Below the pieces are notes generated by a model, which was not told the DNA's origin, ran no database searches, and worked only from the letters and a program-made list of their open reading frames with translations. A stretch of DNA of 64,000 nt, taken from NCBI GenBank assembly GCA_963281255.1, contig OY725488.1, forward strand, positions 7,661,524-7,725,523, written 5' to 3'. Position numbers and translations under genes: made by a program. Source of the DNA: Aphrocallistes beatrix (lineage: Eukaryota; Porifera; Hexactinellida; Sceptrulophora; Aphrocallistidae). Shown here one piece after another: positions 34,744 to 44,813 of this stretch (position 1 is the stretch's first letter; each line of letters begins with the position of its first letter).

Positions 34744-35809
34744 CCATTCAACTTAAACACAGACAGGAGCAGATTCGATCACGGTGATCAGCAGTATTAG
34801 TTATTAAGAAGAAAATTTACACATTTTTGATCAATTGTGTTATTTTGCATACATATAATGATGAATAAAAAGGTTTTCAATTTTAGCTGCCATTTTTAAC
34901 AAAACATTCGCAATATCCACCAGTTTTTAAAACGATTTATGATGGAACGATATCTATATTAATTAACTAAATTTTGTTGCTCCGTTAAGAGGCTATCACA
35001 ATACTACATTTGACATTTGGTGGTTATTGCTGCAGAACACTTAATTACAGTACTTACCGAAAACATTCAACTCAAATGTAGTGAGTGATATTTTTAGTAT
35101 TTTTCAGAATACTATACCATCAAAATTAAGAATGAAGCTCTAATGTTTCACAGTCAACAAATATTTCCCTAATACATGTAATTAATCCATCCATGTATTC
35201 TCTGATGTATTGATCAGGAGGTATACTTGGATCACTGATAAACTCCTACAAGATAATTCGTCGATTACGTCCATAGATAAAATACATCTCATTATTTTAC
35301 ACCTCGTAATTCTTATGCGCCATCTATTTATAGGTAACATTTACGTCAATCAAACAGAGCATTATTTATCTTTTGCTCTTGTTGGTCTTTTTTTTGTTAC
35401 AGAAATTAGTTTATCCAATGTTCCTAGTTTACCACACACACACACTAGAATCTAGATCTAACTATAATAATATACAGTCTTGTGACATCCAATCTGCGTG
35501 ATTAACTAAACCTTATATGATAATTACGTTACAATCAAGGGATTATGCATAAATTGCCTTATTCATTCTCAGTCATTAGTCATTTGATCCGTCCGTATTT
35601 ATAGACCTTTTACAGATCAGTAGTAAGTTTAACTCATTAGTCCGATACTAATTTCCAACTGTACTTGGTAAGTTAGCTTGATGCCAATGTTCTCCTGTCA
35701 CCCTTGCATTTCTCTGAACGCTCTTTAAATTCGCGAGTATGTCTAATTTTTTTCTAATAACTAAAACATTCAAGTGTTGGTATTGTAGCACATTAGGCTT
35801 TATTTGCTA
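34744..35809. other. Gene-free intergenic DNA
   Basis: TOPORS 3' UTR and AT-rich DNA. No ORF or repeat is supported, apart from a short CA run near 35433-35444. Confidence 0.5.
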
Positions 35810-35815
35810 AGACCA

Positions 35816-36843
35816 GGGGCCTCATTCACTAAAGTTCTAAACTGAAATTCTTAGAATTTTTCTTAGAATCTAGCGAATTCTTAGAATTTTTCTTAGAATT
35901 TAGCGAATTCTTAGAATTTTTCTTAAATCTAAGAATTATTCTTAGAATTATTTTAAGTGGTATTCACTAAAGTTCTAAACTGAAATTCTTAGAATTTTTC
36001 TTAGAATTTAGTGAATTCTTAGAATTTTTCTTAGAATTTAGCAGATTCTTAGAATTTTTCTTAAAACTAAGAATTTTTCTTAGAATTATTTTAAGTGGTA
36101 TTCACTAAAGTTCTAAAGTCAAATTCTTAGAATTTTTCTTAGAATTTGCTAAATTCTTAGAAAATCCTTGAATTCTAAGAAAAATTCTTAGAATGCATAC
36201 GAATTCTAAGAGAATTTTTAAGTGAGGTAGGAGGTTGACTTAAAGTCATTCTAAATCGTTGAAATTCGATTTTTTTAATATTAGCTAATTAATGATGAAT
36301 AGAATGGGTATAGTTTACGTTTAAGGTATAGTTTACGTTGTTGGATACCGTTAGTTTCAGTAAAAAAACATTGGCTTTACTTTATGAAATGGTTAGGTGC
36401 AACGTCGTAACATCTACGCCCTTCAGCTCTCCCCAATGTTGAAATTTGTAAAGGATTTTATAATATTAGCATCAACTTTAATTAATGTTTCAAGAAAATT
36501 TCTAAGATAGTATTCTATAAGAATTCTAAGAAAAAATGCGATTCTAAGAATTATTCTAAGAATTGATCAAATTCTAAGAATAATTCTTAGAATCCGTAAA
36601 GAATTTCAAGTTTAAGAATTCTATAAGGATTTTAAGAATTATTCTAAGAATTGATCAAATTCTAAGAATAATTCTAAGAATTAATCAAATTCTAAGAATA
36701 ATTCTTAGAATCCGTAAAGAATTTGATGCCACATAATTCTTTATGAATTCTAAGAATTTCAAAGCAATTCTAAGAAATATTCTTAGAATTGCACTTAGAA
36801 TTAAATTAAGAAAAATTCTAAGAACTTTAGTGAATGAGGCCCC
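35816..36843. mobile_element. 1.03-kb foldback element with 6-bp target duplication
   Basis: The left end GGGGCCTCATTCACTAAAG and the right end, read inwards as GGGGCCTCATTCACTAAAG, are identical. AGACCA lies on both sides (35810-35815, 36844-36849). Nearly the whole element consists of TTCTTAGAATTTTTCTTAGAA-type words, so its two arms can pair. In the left arm the motif ATTCACTAAAG recurs at 35824, 35962 and 36100, exactly 138 bp apart, so the arm was built by tandem duplication of its own end. There is no coding capacity. Confidence 0.92.
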
Positions 36844-36849
36844 AGACCA

Positions 36850-37407
36850 TATTTGCAGATGCAATAGTATGCCTATAGTTAACTTATTCATTTATATATC
36901 TGTAACTCTTAATTATTGCGCATAGATTTGTGATAGATTGAATATTTATTAGTTAATAATGTACTTAGATATATAATAAAAATTAGATCGGCTTTCCCAC
37001 AATACAGTATTTTTAACTTTGTGCAAATAAATGTCCGATTCGTAACTCCGCTTAATGAGTACTAATAATCACAGGTGGTCACATCTGTAGGCTTCCTACT
37101 ATTGTCAAAGTCAGGCAGTGAATGCGTGTTTAGAAATGCTGGTATCTGTGCAGGAAACCATTTTCAATATCCACCTTATTTGCTGTAGACTTGACTGTCT
37201 TCTCATTATTTTTTAGGATTTCAATCGTTTGAATTGAGTACATCTGCTGGTATGATATACTCATATAAAATGCATCTTGACCAGTAGAGTAAATACTAGG
37301 TTAGGTTTAGCTTATATTTAGAGTTTATATATTATTATATTTTTGTTAGTTTCGTTCTTCTTTCTAATTTCTTGTACTCGCACATACATACATACCGTTA
37401 GAACAAT
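36850..37407. other. Upstream region of the V-ATPase proteolipid gene
   Basis: AT-rich, presumably promoter and 5' UTR; no specific element was recognised. Confidence 0.45.
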
Positions 37408-37881
37408 ATGAGCTCAGATAGTTCTCTGAATCCGCCATACGCCCCTTTCTTCGGGGTAATGGGCGCCTCTGCTGCCATGATCTTCAGTGCGCTGGGAGCT
37501 GCCTACGGGACAGCTAAGAGTGGTACTGGTATCGCGGCTATGGCCGTGATGCGACCGGACCTGATCATGAAGTCAGTTATCCCGGTTGTCATGGCCGGTA
37601 TCATCGCAATCTACGGGTTAGTGGTCTCCGTACTGATCGCCTCCAGTCTCAGAGAGGGGATGTCACTGTTCAAGAGTTTCCTGGGGCTGGGAGCCGGGCT
37701 GTGTGTCGGATTCAGTGGACTGGCCGCAGGGTTCGCGATCGGAATTGTCGGTGATTCAGGAGTGAGAGGAACCGCGCAGCAACCAAGACTATTCGTTGGG
37801 ATGATTCTAATCCTCATTTTCGCTGAAGTACTCGGGTTGTACGGAATGATCGTAGCTTTGATTTTGAATACAAGAGCCTAA
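37408..37881 (+). CDS. ATP6V0C: V-type H+-ATPase 16-kDa proteolipid subunit c
   Basis: 157 aa, intronless; the usual length is ~155. Subunit c forms the proton-carrying rotor ring of the V-ATPase Vo sector in lysosomal, endosomal and other acidified membranes. Four transmembrane helices are visible: ~11-33 ([21 protein letters not shown]), ~55-77, ~92-113 and ~130-153. The essential proton-binding Glu is in helix 4 ([19 protein letters not shown]). The motifs [13 protein letters not shown] and [21 protein letters not shown] are nearly invariant in the family. Codons are GC-rich compared with neighbouring DNA, as expected for a highly expressed gene. A poly(A)-like AATAAAG is near 38232. Confidence 0.97.
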   Translation: MSSDSSLNPPYAPFFGVMGASAAMIFSALGAAYGTAKSGTGIAAMAVMRPDLIMKSVIPVVMAGIIAIYGLVVSVLIASSLREGMSLFKSFLGLGAGLCVGFSGLAAGFAIGIVGDSGVRGTAQQPRLFVGMILILIFAEVLGLYGMIVALILNTRA

Positions 37882-38586
37882 ACATGTTCGTTGCCAGACC
37901 CTGGATTATGTATCTCTAACTAGATTATTCTGTCTCTGAACTATGGATTCTCTATTATACATTTATGTTGTGGTGTATTAGATATGTTAGTAGTAGTTAA
38001 TTGCTTCTTATTAAGTCCTCAGTATTAGTGCTGTATTAGAGAGCTTTAAGAATTGGTGTATGGATTGTGAGTATATTCCACATTATTATTGTTATAAATA
38101 TAGAAGTAAAACGAGGGAGCAGGTTTGAATCGTCATCCTCTCTTGAATAACGTCCCCTCTCCCCCCCCCTCCACGAAAAAGGATGCTCTTTTCTTGTCAG
38201 GCTGCTAGTATGCGAGGAAATACACAATTTATAATAAAGTTAATAACTTTATATATAGTTTACTGCAAACAAATTAATTAAGGAATTAAGTCTCAAAAAA
38301 AGTAAAGATATACGTATTGAAATGCTAGCAATATTGACTGTATAACCTACTCAATAGTAATAAATTCCATGCACCTGAAACAATTGTGATACTGATTGCC
38401 GTGTTGACAATAATGACCATGTATGGGTAGCTGGAACATGTTCCAATTTACAGTGGCTTTAGTTGATTTTAATTTGCTACTGCGTGATCTAACTTCCAAT
38501 ATACACGTACTTATAGTCGAGCATGAATGTTAATTAAATACTGTTATACATTCTTCAATTTACATTTGTCCATTTTGTAAGATCGG
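37882..38586. other. Intergenic between ATP6V0C and USP12/46
   Basis: ATP6V0C 3' UTR, a C-run near 38160-38169 and AT-rich DNA. No gene was seen. Confidence 0.5.
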
Positions 38587-41500
38587 ATGGGAAATATCCA
38601 AGGAGATTTCTTAGCTGGCAAATTTCTATCCAGTTCAAACAGCATTCCTCTCACAGATACGAACGAGAAATTCTTTGGTCTCTCTAATGTTGCGAACACA
38701 TGCTACATCAACTCAGTCTTGCAAGCGCTGTACTACTGCGTTCCCTTCAGAGAGAAAGTGCTGAGGTACGAACACGGACCTGAAGCGCCAGAAAACGTGC
38801 TAACTGCACTCAACGATCTCTTCACACAGATCCATACTCATAAGAATAGGCAAGGTCAGTTTTCTATTACTATCAAATATACTATTTTAAAACACATTTT
38901 AAAATATCAGCACTAAGCTACTACAGCACTGAAATATATAAACTAGCCGCTGGGTGAATTATCGATGTGTCATGTTATAGGTGTGATCGGGCCCAAGAAG
39001 TTCGTGAGTCAGTTGAAGAGAGAGTATCCGGTGTTCGATAATTACAGTCAGCAAGATGCACAGGAGATGCTCAACTTCCTGCTCAACAGGATTTCAGAGA
39101 TTCTACGCGCCGAGCAGTCAGATGAGAGCGATGACTCCAGCTCCGGTAGCCAGAGAGACCCCACCCCCCTCACCTGGGTGCAGGAAATATTCCAGGGCAA
39201 GTTGCCCCTAAGTTATTTACATTTTTAGTGTGCTTCTTATACAATTATATAGGATCTACGATCCTATACTCTATAATAGCATAGGTGCACAGGTCTAAAA
39301 TAAGTGTTGGTGTCTGGCCGCCCGGCCTTAATCCTCCCCTGGCAACAATTTTAAAGATAATTACTTCAATTTTTTGTAATGATGAGACATTATATGTAAA
39401 TGTGTACATAACCCTCCGATTTTCAAAATATGCTAAATCATCATGATTTCTTTTGATTATAACTCGAAAACTATTAAACAAATCGGTTCCATATTGATTC
39501 CAAAGGTGCACTATTGGCGTCTCTACAATATTATGCTGACATCATGATAATGACGTCATGATGACACAGCAAAAATCTAAATCCACGTTTTTTTAATACT
39601 GAAAAGGTGCCTATCTACGAATGGTAGAGATTAGATAAATCTTATGAGTGGTTAAATGATCAACACGGATATCTCTACAATCTTATGTTCACATCATCAT
39701 GGCGTCATGATGATTCGAAAATCCCGCAGCATTTCCTTATAGGATCTGTATCTCGCGAATAAGATGAGCTAGAAGTGAACATATAAATGTTTAGTATGGA
39801 TGTCTCTACAATATTATGCTAACGTCATCGTGGTGACGTCATGGGGAGTCGGGAAAAAATCTGTTGGAAGCACACTCCCATCCCGTCTTTGAGGGATTTT
39901 TAAAATCATTACAAGATGTATTTAAGCATTCGTACATGAATCTTCTCGAGGATTCCAAACTAAAATTCGCAGGAAATGTTTTCTAGGTGTATTTGTACGT
40001 ATAACCGGAATAATAATCCGAAATTATTAGGTACCTTAACGAACGAAACGAAGTGTCTTACTTGCGAAACTGTGAAGAGTAAAGACGAAGACTTTATTGA
40101 CATTTCAGTGGATATAGAGCAGAACACCTCTATCACGGCCTGTCTCAATGACTTCTCATCTTCTGAGACCCTGACTGGGACCTGTAAGTACTCCTGCGAG
40201 GAGTGTGGGGGCAAGACAGAGGGGATAAAGAGACTGAGAGTAAGTGCACGTTATTCATTCTCCTGGCAGGTACTCATTCAATGTCTTCTCTTATCCAGGT
40301 AAAGAAATTCCCTTCTACACTCGCTCTCCATCTCAAAAGGTTCAAGTTCGATGAGCGTCTGATGCGTCATACGAAACTAGGCTACCGTATCGTGTTCCCC
40401 AAGGAACTCCGCCTCACCACTCAGGAGGAGGAGTCCTGGGATGCAGGGCAGGTCTATGACCTGTTCTCCATCGTAGTCCATTGCGGTCCTAGTCCCAATC
40501 AGGGCCATTACGTCGCTGTTACAAAGACACTGACTGGATTATGGCTCCTTTATGACGACGACAGAATAACATCCATCGATCCAAACACCTGCTTTGGTAC
40601 GTAGCTTATATAAACAATCGTGTTTTATTATTACAAGCTCGCTTCGCTTGCTTGCGTTGCGCGGCTTGCGGACACTGCGTGTACGTAGAGTCGGCCTACG
40701 GGCGCTTGAGGATATCAAAGAAACGGTTGATTGCTTTCTTCTAACTCTCTACTAAAAAGCGTCATTTATCTACGATGTATCATGAATTCAGAACTGGAGA
40801 AGAAAAATTAGGTCCATGATAAAAATAATTCGAAATCTGCACACCTAAAAAACAAATGTAAAAAGTTGAAAGTTAGTCTCTAGCCCGGAATTTGTTTACT
40901 TTATGTATCTATTGTAAACAAAAGTAAACAAATTAATTATCAAACTTACTCGAAAATGTGACATTCGAAATCTACACCCCTGAAAACCCCAAGTCAACCG
41001 TTGGAAGCTAGTCTCTAGCCTATTTTTGTAATTTGTTTACTTGTTCACATAAATTTATCAATAATTTATTGATAAATTTTTCAATAAATATATTGAGAAA
41101 GTATTCATATATGCCTGCATATGCAAACATATATGAATGCATGTATTCACAAATGCAGTGTGAATAAATAACAATACTAACGTGACAAATGAATAACAAT
41201 CTTAACCAGTACGGATTCCTACTAGTGGATGTATAATATGGAGAAAGTTAATTACCCAAAGTTGTCATGTACTTGTATTATGATGTGTAAACAAATTGTT
41301 GAGTTACAGTCCGTTGCTAGGACATGGGCCAGTGGCGCAACCACAGGATGGGAAGGGTGTGCAAGCCCACGGGGCCCGAGGCATTTGGTGACCTGAAGTC
41401 ATATTCATGATTATAACATCACTATGTGATCATTGTGGCGACTGTATAATTGTTCAAATATTTGTATAAATAAGTTTTGAACTATTTCTAATTCTGCACC

Positions 41501-43790
41501 TCCATCATCAACCCAAGTACTCACTGTAAAGTCAAGCTCTGACATTTTATACCGTTTGTTTAATTAAGTTGACTTAAAACAATCTAGAACTAATCGTTAA
41601 ATCTTCTTATAAAAAGGAACAAGCAAGGTTTGCTTGCTTGAGCTGCGCATTTGTCTACGGCTACATTCATGAAATCAGAACTGTAGCAGAAAATCAGGTT
41701 CATAATACGTAAATAGAATTACTCATATTAAACCAACTAATCCTGAATGCAAGGCCAATTTTAATCCACAAAGCTCACCTTTCCAAAGATTGTTAGATTT
41801 GAACGACACAACCAATTTCAGTCCAGAACGTTAACAACTTTATGTAACTATTGTAAAGTTATTGCTTTGAAGTATTAAAAACGATGACAGCCCATATTGC
41901 AGTATAGAAAAGGCGTGATTTCCATTTTTTGCAGATATGTGAAAATTTCGCCTAATAGATCTCAAAACTTAATCATAGACTCATCATTTGACACCTACAT
42001 GCCAATTTTCATAATTCTACGAACCTAATTATTTATAATTATTATATAATTATTATATAATTATTATATAATTATTATATAATTATTTTATAATTATTAT
42101 ATAATTATTATATAATTATTATATAATTATTTTATAATTATTATATAATTATTATATAATTATTTTATAATTATTATATAATTATTATATAATTATTTTT
42201 AAAAAAGTTATTTATCTACGGTTAATCATGAATTCAGAACAGAAGGAAGGAAAATTAGGTTCACGATAAAAGGAATTTGCTTAATATTAAGCTAATTAAT
42301 CCTAAATGTAATGTCAATTTGAAACCACAAAGTTCACATTACCAAAGATTATTATATTTGAATGACTCCACCAATTTCAATCCAGAAAGTTAACGACAAT
42401 CGAAGTATGTGTTGTGTTGTTATGTTATATAATCGAATGGCGGACACTTCGTCGCTCGGACATTTCGTCCTCTGAACATTAGTTACCGAACAACGGGTAG
42501 CGGAACTTTCGTCACTGGAATTTTCACTCCCTGAAATACCCCTTTCGTACCTACTTATTTCTCAATAAAAAGCCCTCATTTTCACCCTTTTTTTCAAACA
42601 TACTCCACTCCAAAAGCCTCAACTTCCGTTCCTTGCTCGTTAGTACCCGTTTATTTTAGTCTCTTATTAATGAGGCCAAATATTCGTATTATTAAATAAT
42701 CGAATTTAATTGTCAGCACAATTTGTCACCTATATCGGCAAGGTGTGAAGATTTCGCTTAGATCTTCGAGCTCCCTCGAAGACTCATTATTATTTACCTT
42801 TGTGCCAAATTTCACGTTTCTAGCACCTCCCAGTTCCTCAATCAACTTGCACACAAAAAACTATATTGAGTTTTAATATATAAAATTCAATATTTGTATT
42901 TTTGTACTACTACGCATTCGCTCTGGTGAAGAGCTTCTTTATGCATTAGTATCGAGTGCTAAGTTGACTAATTCATTGAAAGATGATGAAGAATTATGAA
43001 TTATTCAATTAATGAATTATTCAAAATTTCAAACATTAGTGCAGATTCTATGCCCAAAAGTGGTTAAAAGGTTGCTCATGTTATATACCACCAGCGCTGT
43101 CCAACAGGCGGCCCGCGTTGCGTCCAAAATGCCTCTATCCATACCCATCCCGAGTGCACGCCCCTGTATTGCGGCCCGCCACTAAATGGTATGAAGCAGT
43201 TGCGGCCCGAAGTAAATATAGTTGGACAGCCCTGTTATATACCTATAACATTGCACAGTCCCTAAGCGAAATATCAAAATTTTTTTCATTATTTTAGTTT
43301 CAAATTTTGAGTAATTCATTGATAATTCATGAATTAGTCAACTTAGATCGAGTGTGTAAATTTCGTATTGGATGTCATGCGTGAAGTGGCAACTAGCACG
43401 AATAAGTATTTAATTCACAAGGCAAACACTGCATGAATTAAGGCATCTTAGGAATGCATGTGGTATACAAATACATTTGGAATTTTTCACCAATTCAAAT
43501 TTAATAAAATATATGACGACAACTAACAAAGGCACATTAAAAGGTAGCATTTAGTTGAAATTGATCCATGAACTATTATTAGTGAGTACCGTCTAACTAT
43601 AATGTGTATTCTCCCAGAGACCTATTTTGGACGTAGCTCAGAGCGTCAGAGGACAGCTGACCAATGCGGCTACCTCCTGTTCTACCAGCACAGAACGGAA
43701 GAGAGTGGGGTACTGTGTGATCAGGAAAAAGAACGCTTTAAAGAGAAAATTAAAACGAATAGTTATGAATTCACGACCGCAGCAACGTAG
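38587..43790 (+). CDS. USP46: Ubiquitin-specific protease USP12/USP46
   Basis: Exons: 38587-38854, 38981-39196, 40031-40239, 40299-40596, 43618-43790, giving 387 aa (human USP46 has 366, USP12 370). It is a deubiquitinase that in animals works with WDR48/WDR20. The Cys box [18 protein letters not shown] holds the nucleophile. [34 protein letters not shown], the zinc-binding CLTC...[13 protein letters not shown], the His box [12 protein letters not shown] and WLLYDDDR follow in family order. The last exon gives [11 protein letters not shown]. Intron 2 starts with GCAAGT, not GT (CAG|G then GCAAGT at 39197), ends tattag and is required to keep GTLTNET, so it is a GC-AG intron. Intron 3 is 59 bp; intron 4 is 3 kb of repeats. 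The ~20-residue tail beyond the last conserved block is lineage-specific. Confidence 0.94.
39519..39850. repeat. Three diverged direct repeats with TGACGTCA palindromes in USP intron 2
   Basis: Units start at about 39519, 39671 and 39801. Each reads tctctacaat.ttatg.t.ac.tcat followed by a gacgtcatg-type core. Perfect TGACGTCA palindromes lie at 39551-39558 and 39834-39841. They may be part of an unidentified transposon. The palindrome equals the CRE consensus, but being in a decayed repeat it need not be regulatory. Confidence 0.6.
40636..41060 (+). repeat. Dispersed repeat family F, copy 1
   Basis: Begins with an unusual G/C-rich head (cgcttgcttgcg, gcgcggcttgcgg) followed by gagtcggcctacgggcgc, then an AT-rich body with an internal duplication of the block ttgaaagttagtctctagcc ... 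atttgtttacttt. Related copies: 41620-41880, 42200-42410, 54900-55132 (reverse strand, with the same head) and 59376-59690. It is non-coding, with no target duplication recognised. Confidence 0.7.
41333..41390. mobile_element. hAT-type terminus fragment
   Basis: CAGTGGCGCAACCACAGG at about 41331 is a typical hAT terminal motif. No partner end or 8-bp duplication was found. Confidence 0.4.
41620..41880 (+). repeat. Dispersed repeat family F, copy 2
   Basis: Contains the short head (caaggtttgcttgcttgag), then tctacgg..a.tcatga.atcagaac and agctcacctttccaaagattgttag, shared with the copy at 42200-42410. Diverged. Confidence 0.6.
42026..42199. repeat. AT minisatellite, 11-bp unit
   Basis: About 15 tandem copies of ATAATTATTAT with occasional one-base variants (attttataatt). 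It lies in USP12/46 intron 4, between two copies of repeat family F. Confidence 0.95.
42200..42420 (+). repeat. Dispersed repeat family F, copy 3
   Basis: Shares ttatctacggttaatcatga..tcagaac, attaggttcacgataaaa and caaagattattatatttgaa with copies 1, 2 and 4. It directly follows the minisatellite. Confidence 0.65.
42959..43346. mobile_element. hAT-type MITE with 8-bp target duplication, carrying a second MITE
   Basis: The left end is CTAAGTTGACTAATTCAT; the right end read inwards is CTAAGTTGACTAATTCATG. ATCGAGTG lies directly on both sides (42951-42958, 43347-43354). A fragment of the same family is at 29478-29530. The interior is interrupted by another element at about 43092-43234. Both lie in USP12/46 intron 4. 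Confidence 0.92.
43092..43234. mobile_element. hAT-type MITE nested in the 42959-43346 element
   Basis: The left end is CAGCGCTGTCCAACAGGCGG and the right end read inwards is CAGGGCTGTCCAACTAT. GCGGCCCG words occur in both arms. TTATATACC occurs on both sides (43081-43089, 43235-43243), an 8-9-bp target duplication with a 2-nt gap at the left. It is GC-rich in an AT-rich host, which makes the boundary obvious. It must be younger than the outer element. Confidence 0.85.
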
Positions 43791-44025
43791 TCCACACTAC
43801 ACACAGCATGTCAATGCTTTTATCCTGTAACTTCTGAAGTAGAGTAGTAAATATCACAAGATTGTATTGTATGGTTACATAATTAAAGGACATATTATGT
43901 TAAACGTGTAAAATCCAAATATATTCCCTATTTATACTAACTTCGCTTAATAGAAACTATTGTCTTATGTCTGTTTCTACTCTACCTTGAGGAATAAATA
44001 GATTCACACCTCCCAAACCAGTGAG

Positions 44026-44613
44026 ATGGCTAAAAGCCCCGAATCTTTCACGATATCGATAAAATACGGTCTCGACCTTATCTCAGTTGAAGTAGATCCG
44101 AGTTGGACTGTAAAGGACTTGAATCAGTACATCTGGAATGAATGCGGCGTACCTGTTGACAAACAGAAACTAATCCACAAAGCGGCCATCTTCAATGACC
44201 CAGATGCTACTCTCGAGTCTTTAAAAGTAAAAGCTAAAACTAAACTGATGCTTGTGGGTGCAGCAGTGATAACTGATGAGAACCAAAAGAAAATTCTCGA
44301 AGAAGTATCCGAAAAATTCAAGCAGTTGAATTCTCAATACACCGAATTAAAGGAGAGGATTGATGAGGGAATTGAAAAGGGATTTCTTCCCAAGTCGCAT
44401 CAGTCCTCAGCTAGCGTTGGCCACTTGAAATCAGTCAGATCTCTGTGTGAGCAGGGCATGGGCTTGATAGATAGATTGGATAAAATGCAAGTCAGTCCCA
44501 AAGATAAAGTTTTTAAGGAAGAAAAAAAATCGATAGTAGCTAAGATCGCTGCATTCCTAGATCGTGTTGGGGAGAGTATATCAAAATTGGATCCCCAAAC
44601 ACAGACTAGCTGA
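44026..44613 (+). CDS. BAG1: BAG1-like HSP70 co-chaperone
   Basis: 195 aa, intronless. BAG1 binds the HSP70 ATPase domain as a nucleotide-exchange factor and links it to the proteasome. Residues ~8-82 form a ubiquitin-like domain (TVKDLNQYIWNECGVPVDKQKLIHKAAIF, LESLKVKAKTKLMLVG). Residues ~88-190 form the three-helix BAG domain with the diagnostic KGFLPKSHQ loop and a final helix IVAKIAAFLDRVGESISKL. There is no N-terminal extension like that of the human long isoforms. It lies 200 bp upstream of PACSIN on the same strand. Confidence 0.93.
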   Translation: MAKSPESFTISIKYGLDLISVEVDPSWTVKDLNQYIWNECGVPVDKQKLIHKAAIFNDPDATLESLKVKAKTKLMLVGAAVITDENQKKILEEVSEKFKQLNSQYTELKERIDEGIEKGFLPKSHQSSASVGHLKSVRSLCEQGMGLIDRLDKMQVSPKDKVFKEEKKSIVAKIAAFLDRVGESISKLDPQTQTS

Positions 44614-44813
44614 ATGCTTATTCTTCCAAAGTAAATGGAATATTTCCAAGTTTTCTCTTTGTTTTGATGAGTTTATGTCGTATGATTATTTCTCTACTTT
44701 TTATTGGTTTGAATCAATCATTTAATTAAGAATCAATATTGTACACATCTTTGAGTTCATGTTCTTTCTCCCCAGCATGAGACTAGCATTCCTTTAACCA
44801 ATCTCGTATCGGA

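Noticed and set aside
36685-36925. Open frames rich in Ile/Leu/Arg on both strands
   Set aside because: They are translations of the TTCTTAGAA-rich right arm of the foldback element.
39245-39511. 88-codon minus-strand frame in the USP intron
   Set aside because: No resemblance to any family; lies in a repeat-bearing intron.
42026-42199. Candidate CRISPR-like array
   Set aside because: Contiguous 11-bp AT units without spacers, hence an ordinary minisatellite in a eukaryotic intron.
43602-43830. Second frame overlapping the last USP exon
   Set aside because: Only the frame continuing from exon 4 (G|AG, Glu) gives the conserved [11 protein letters not shown] end.
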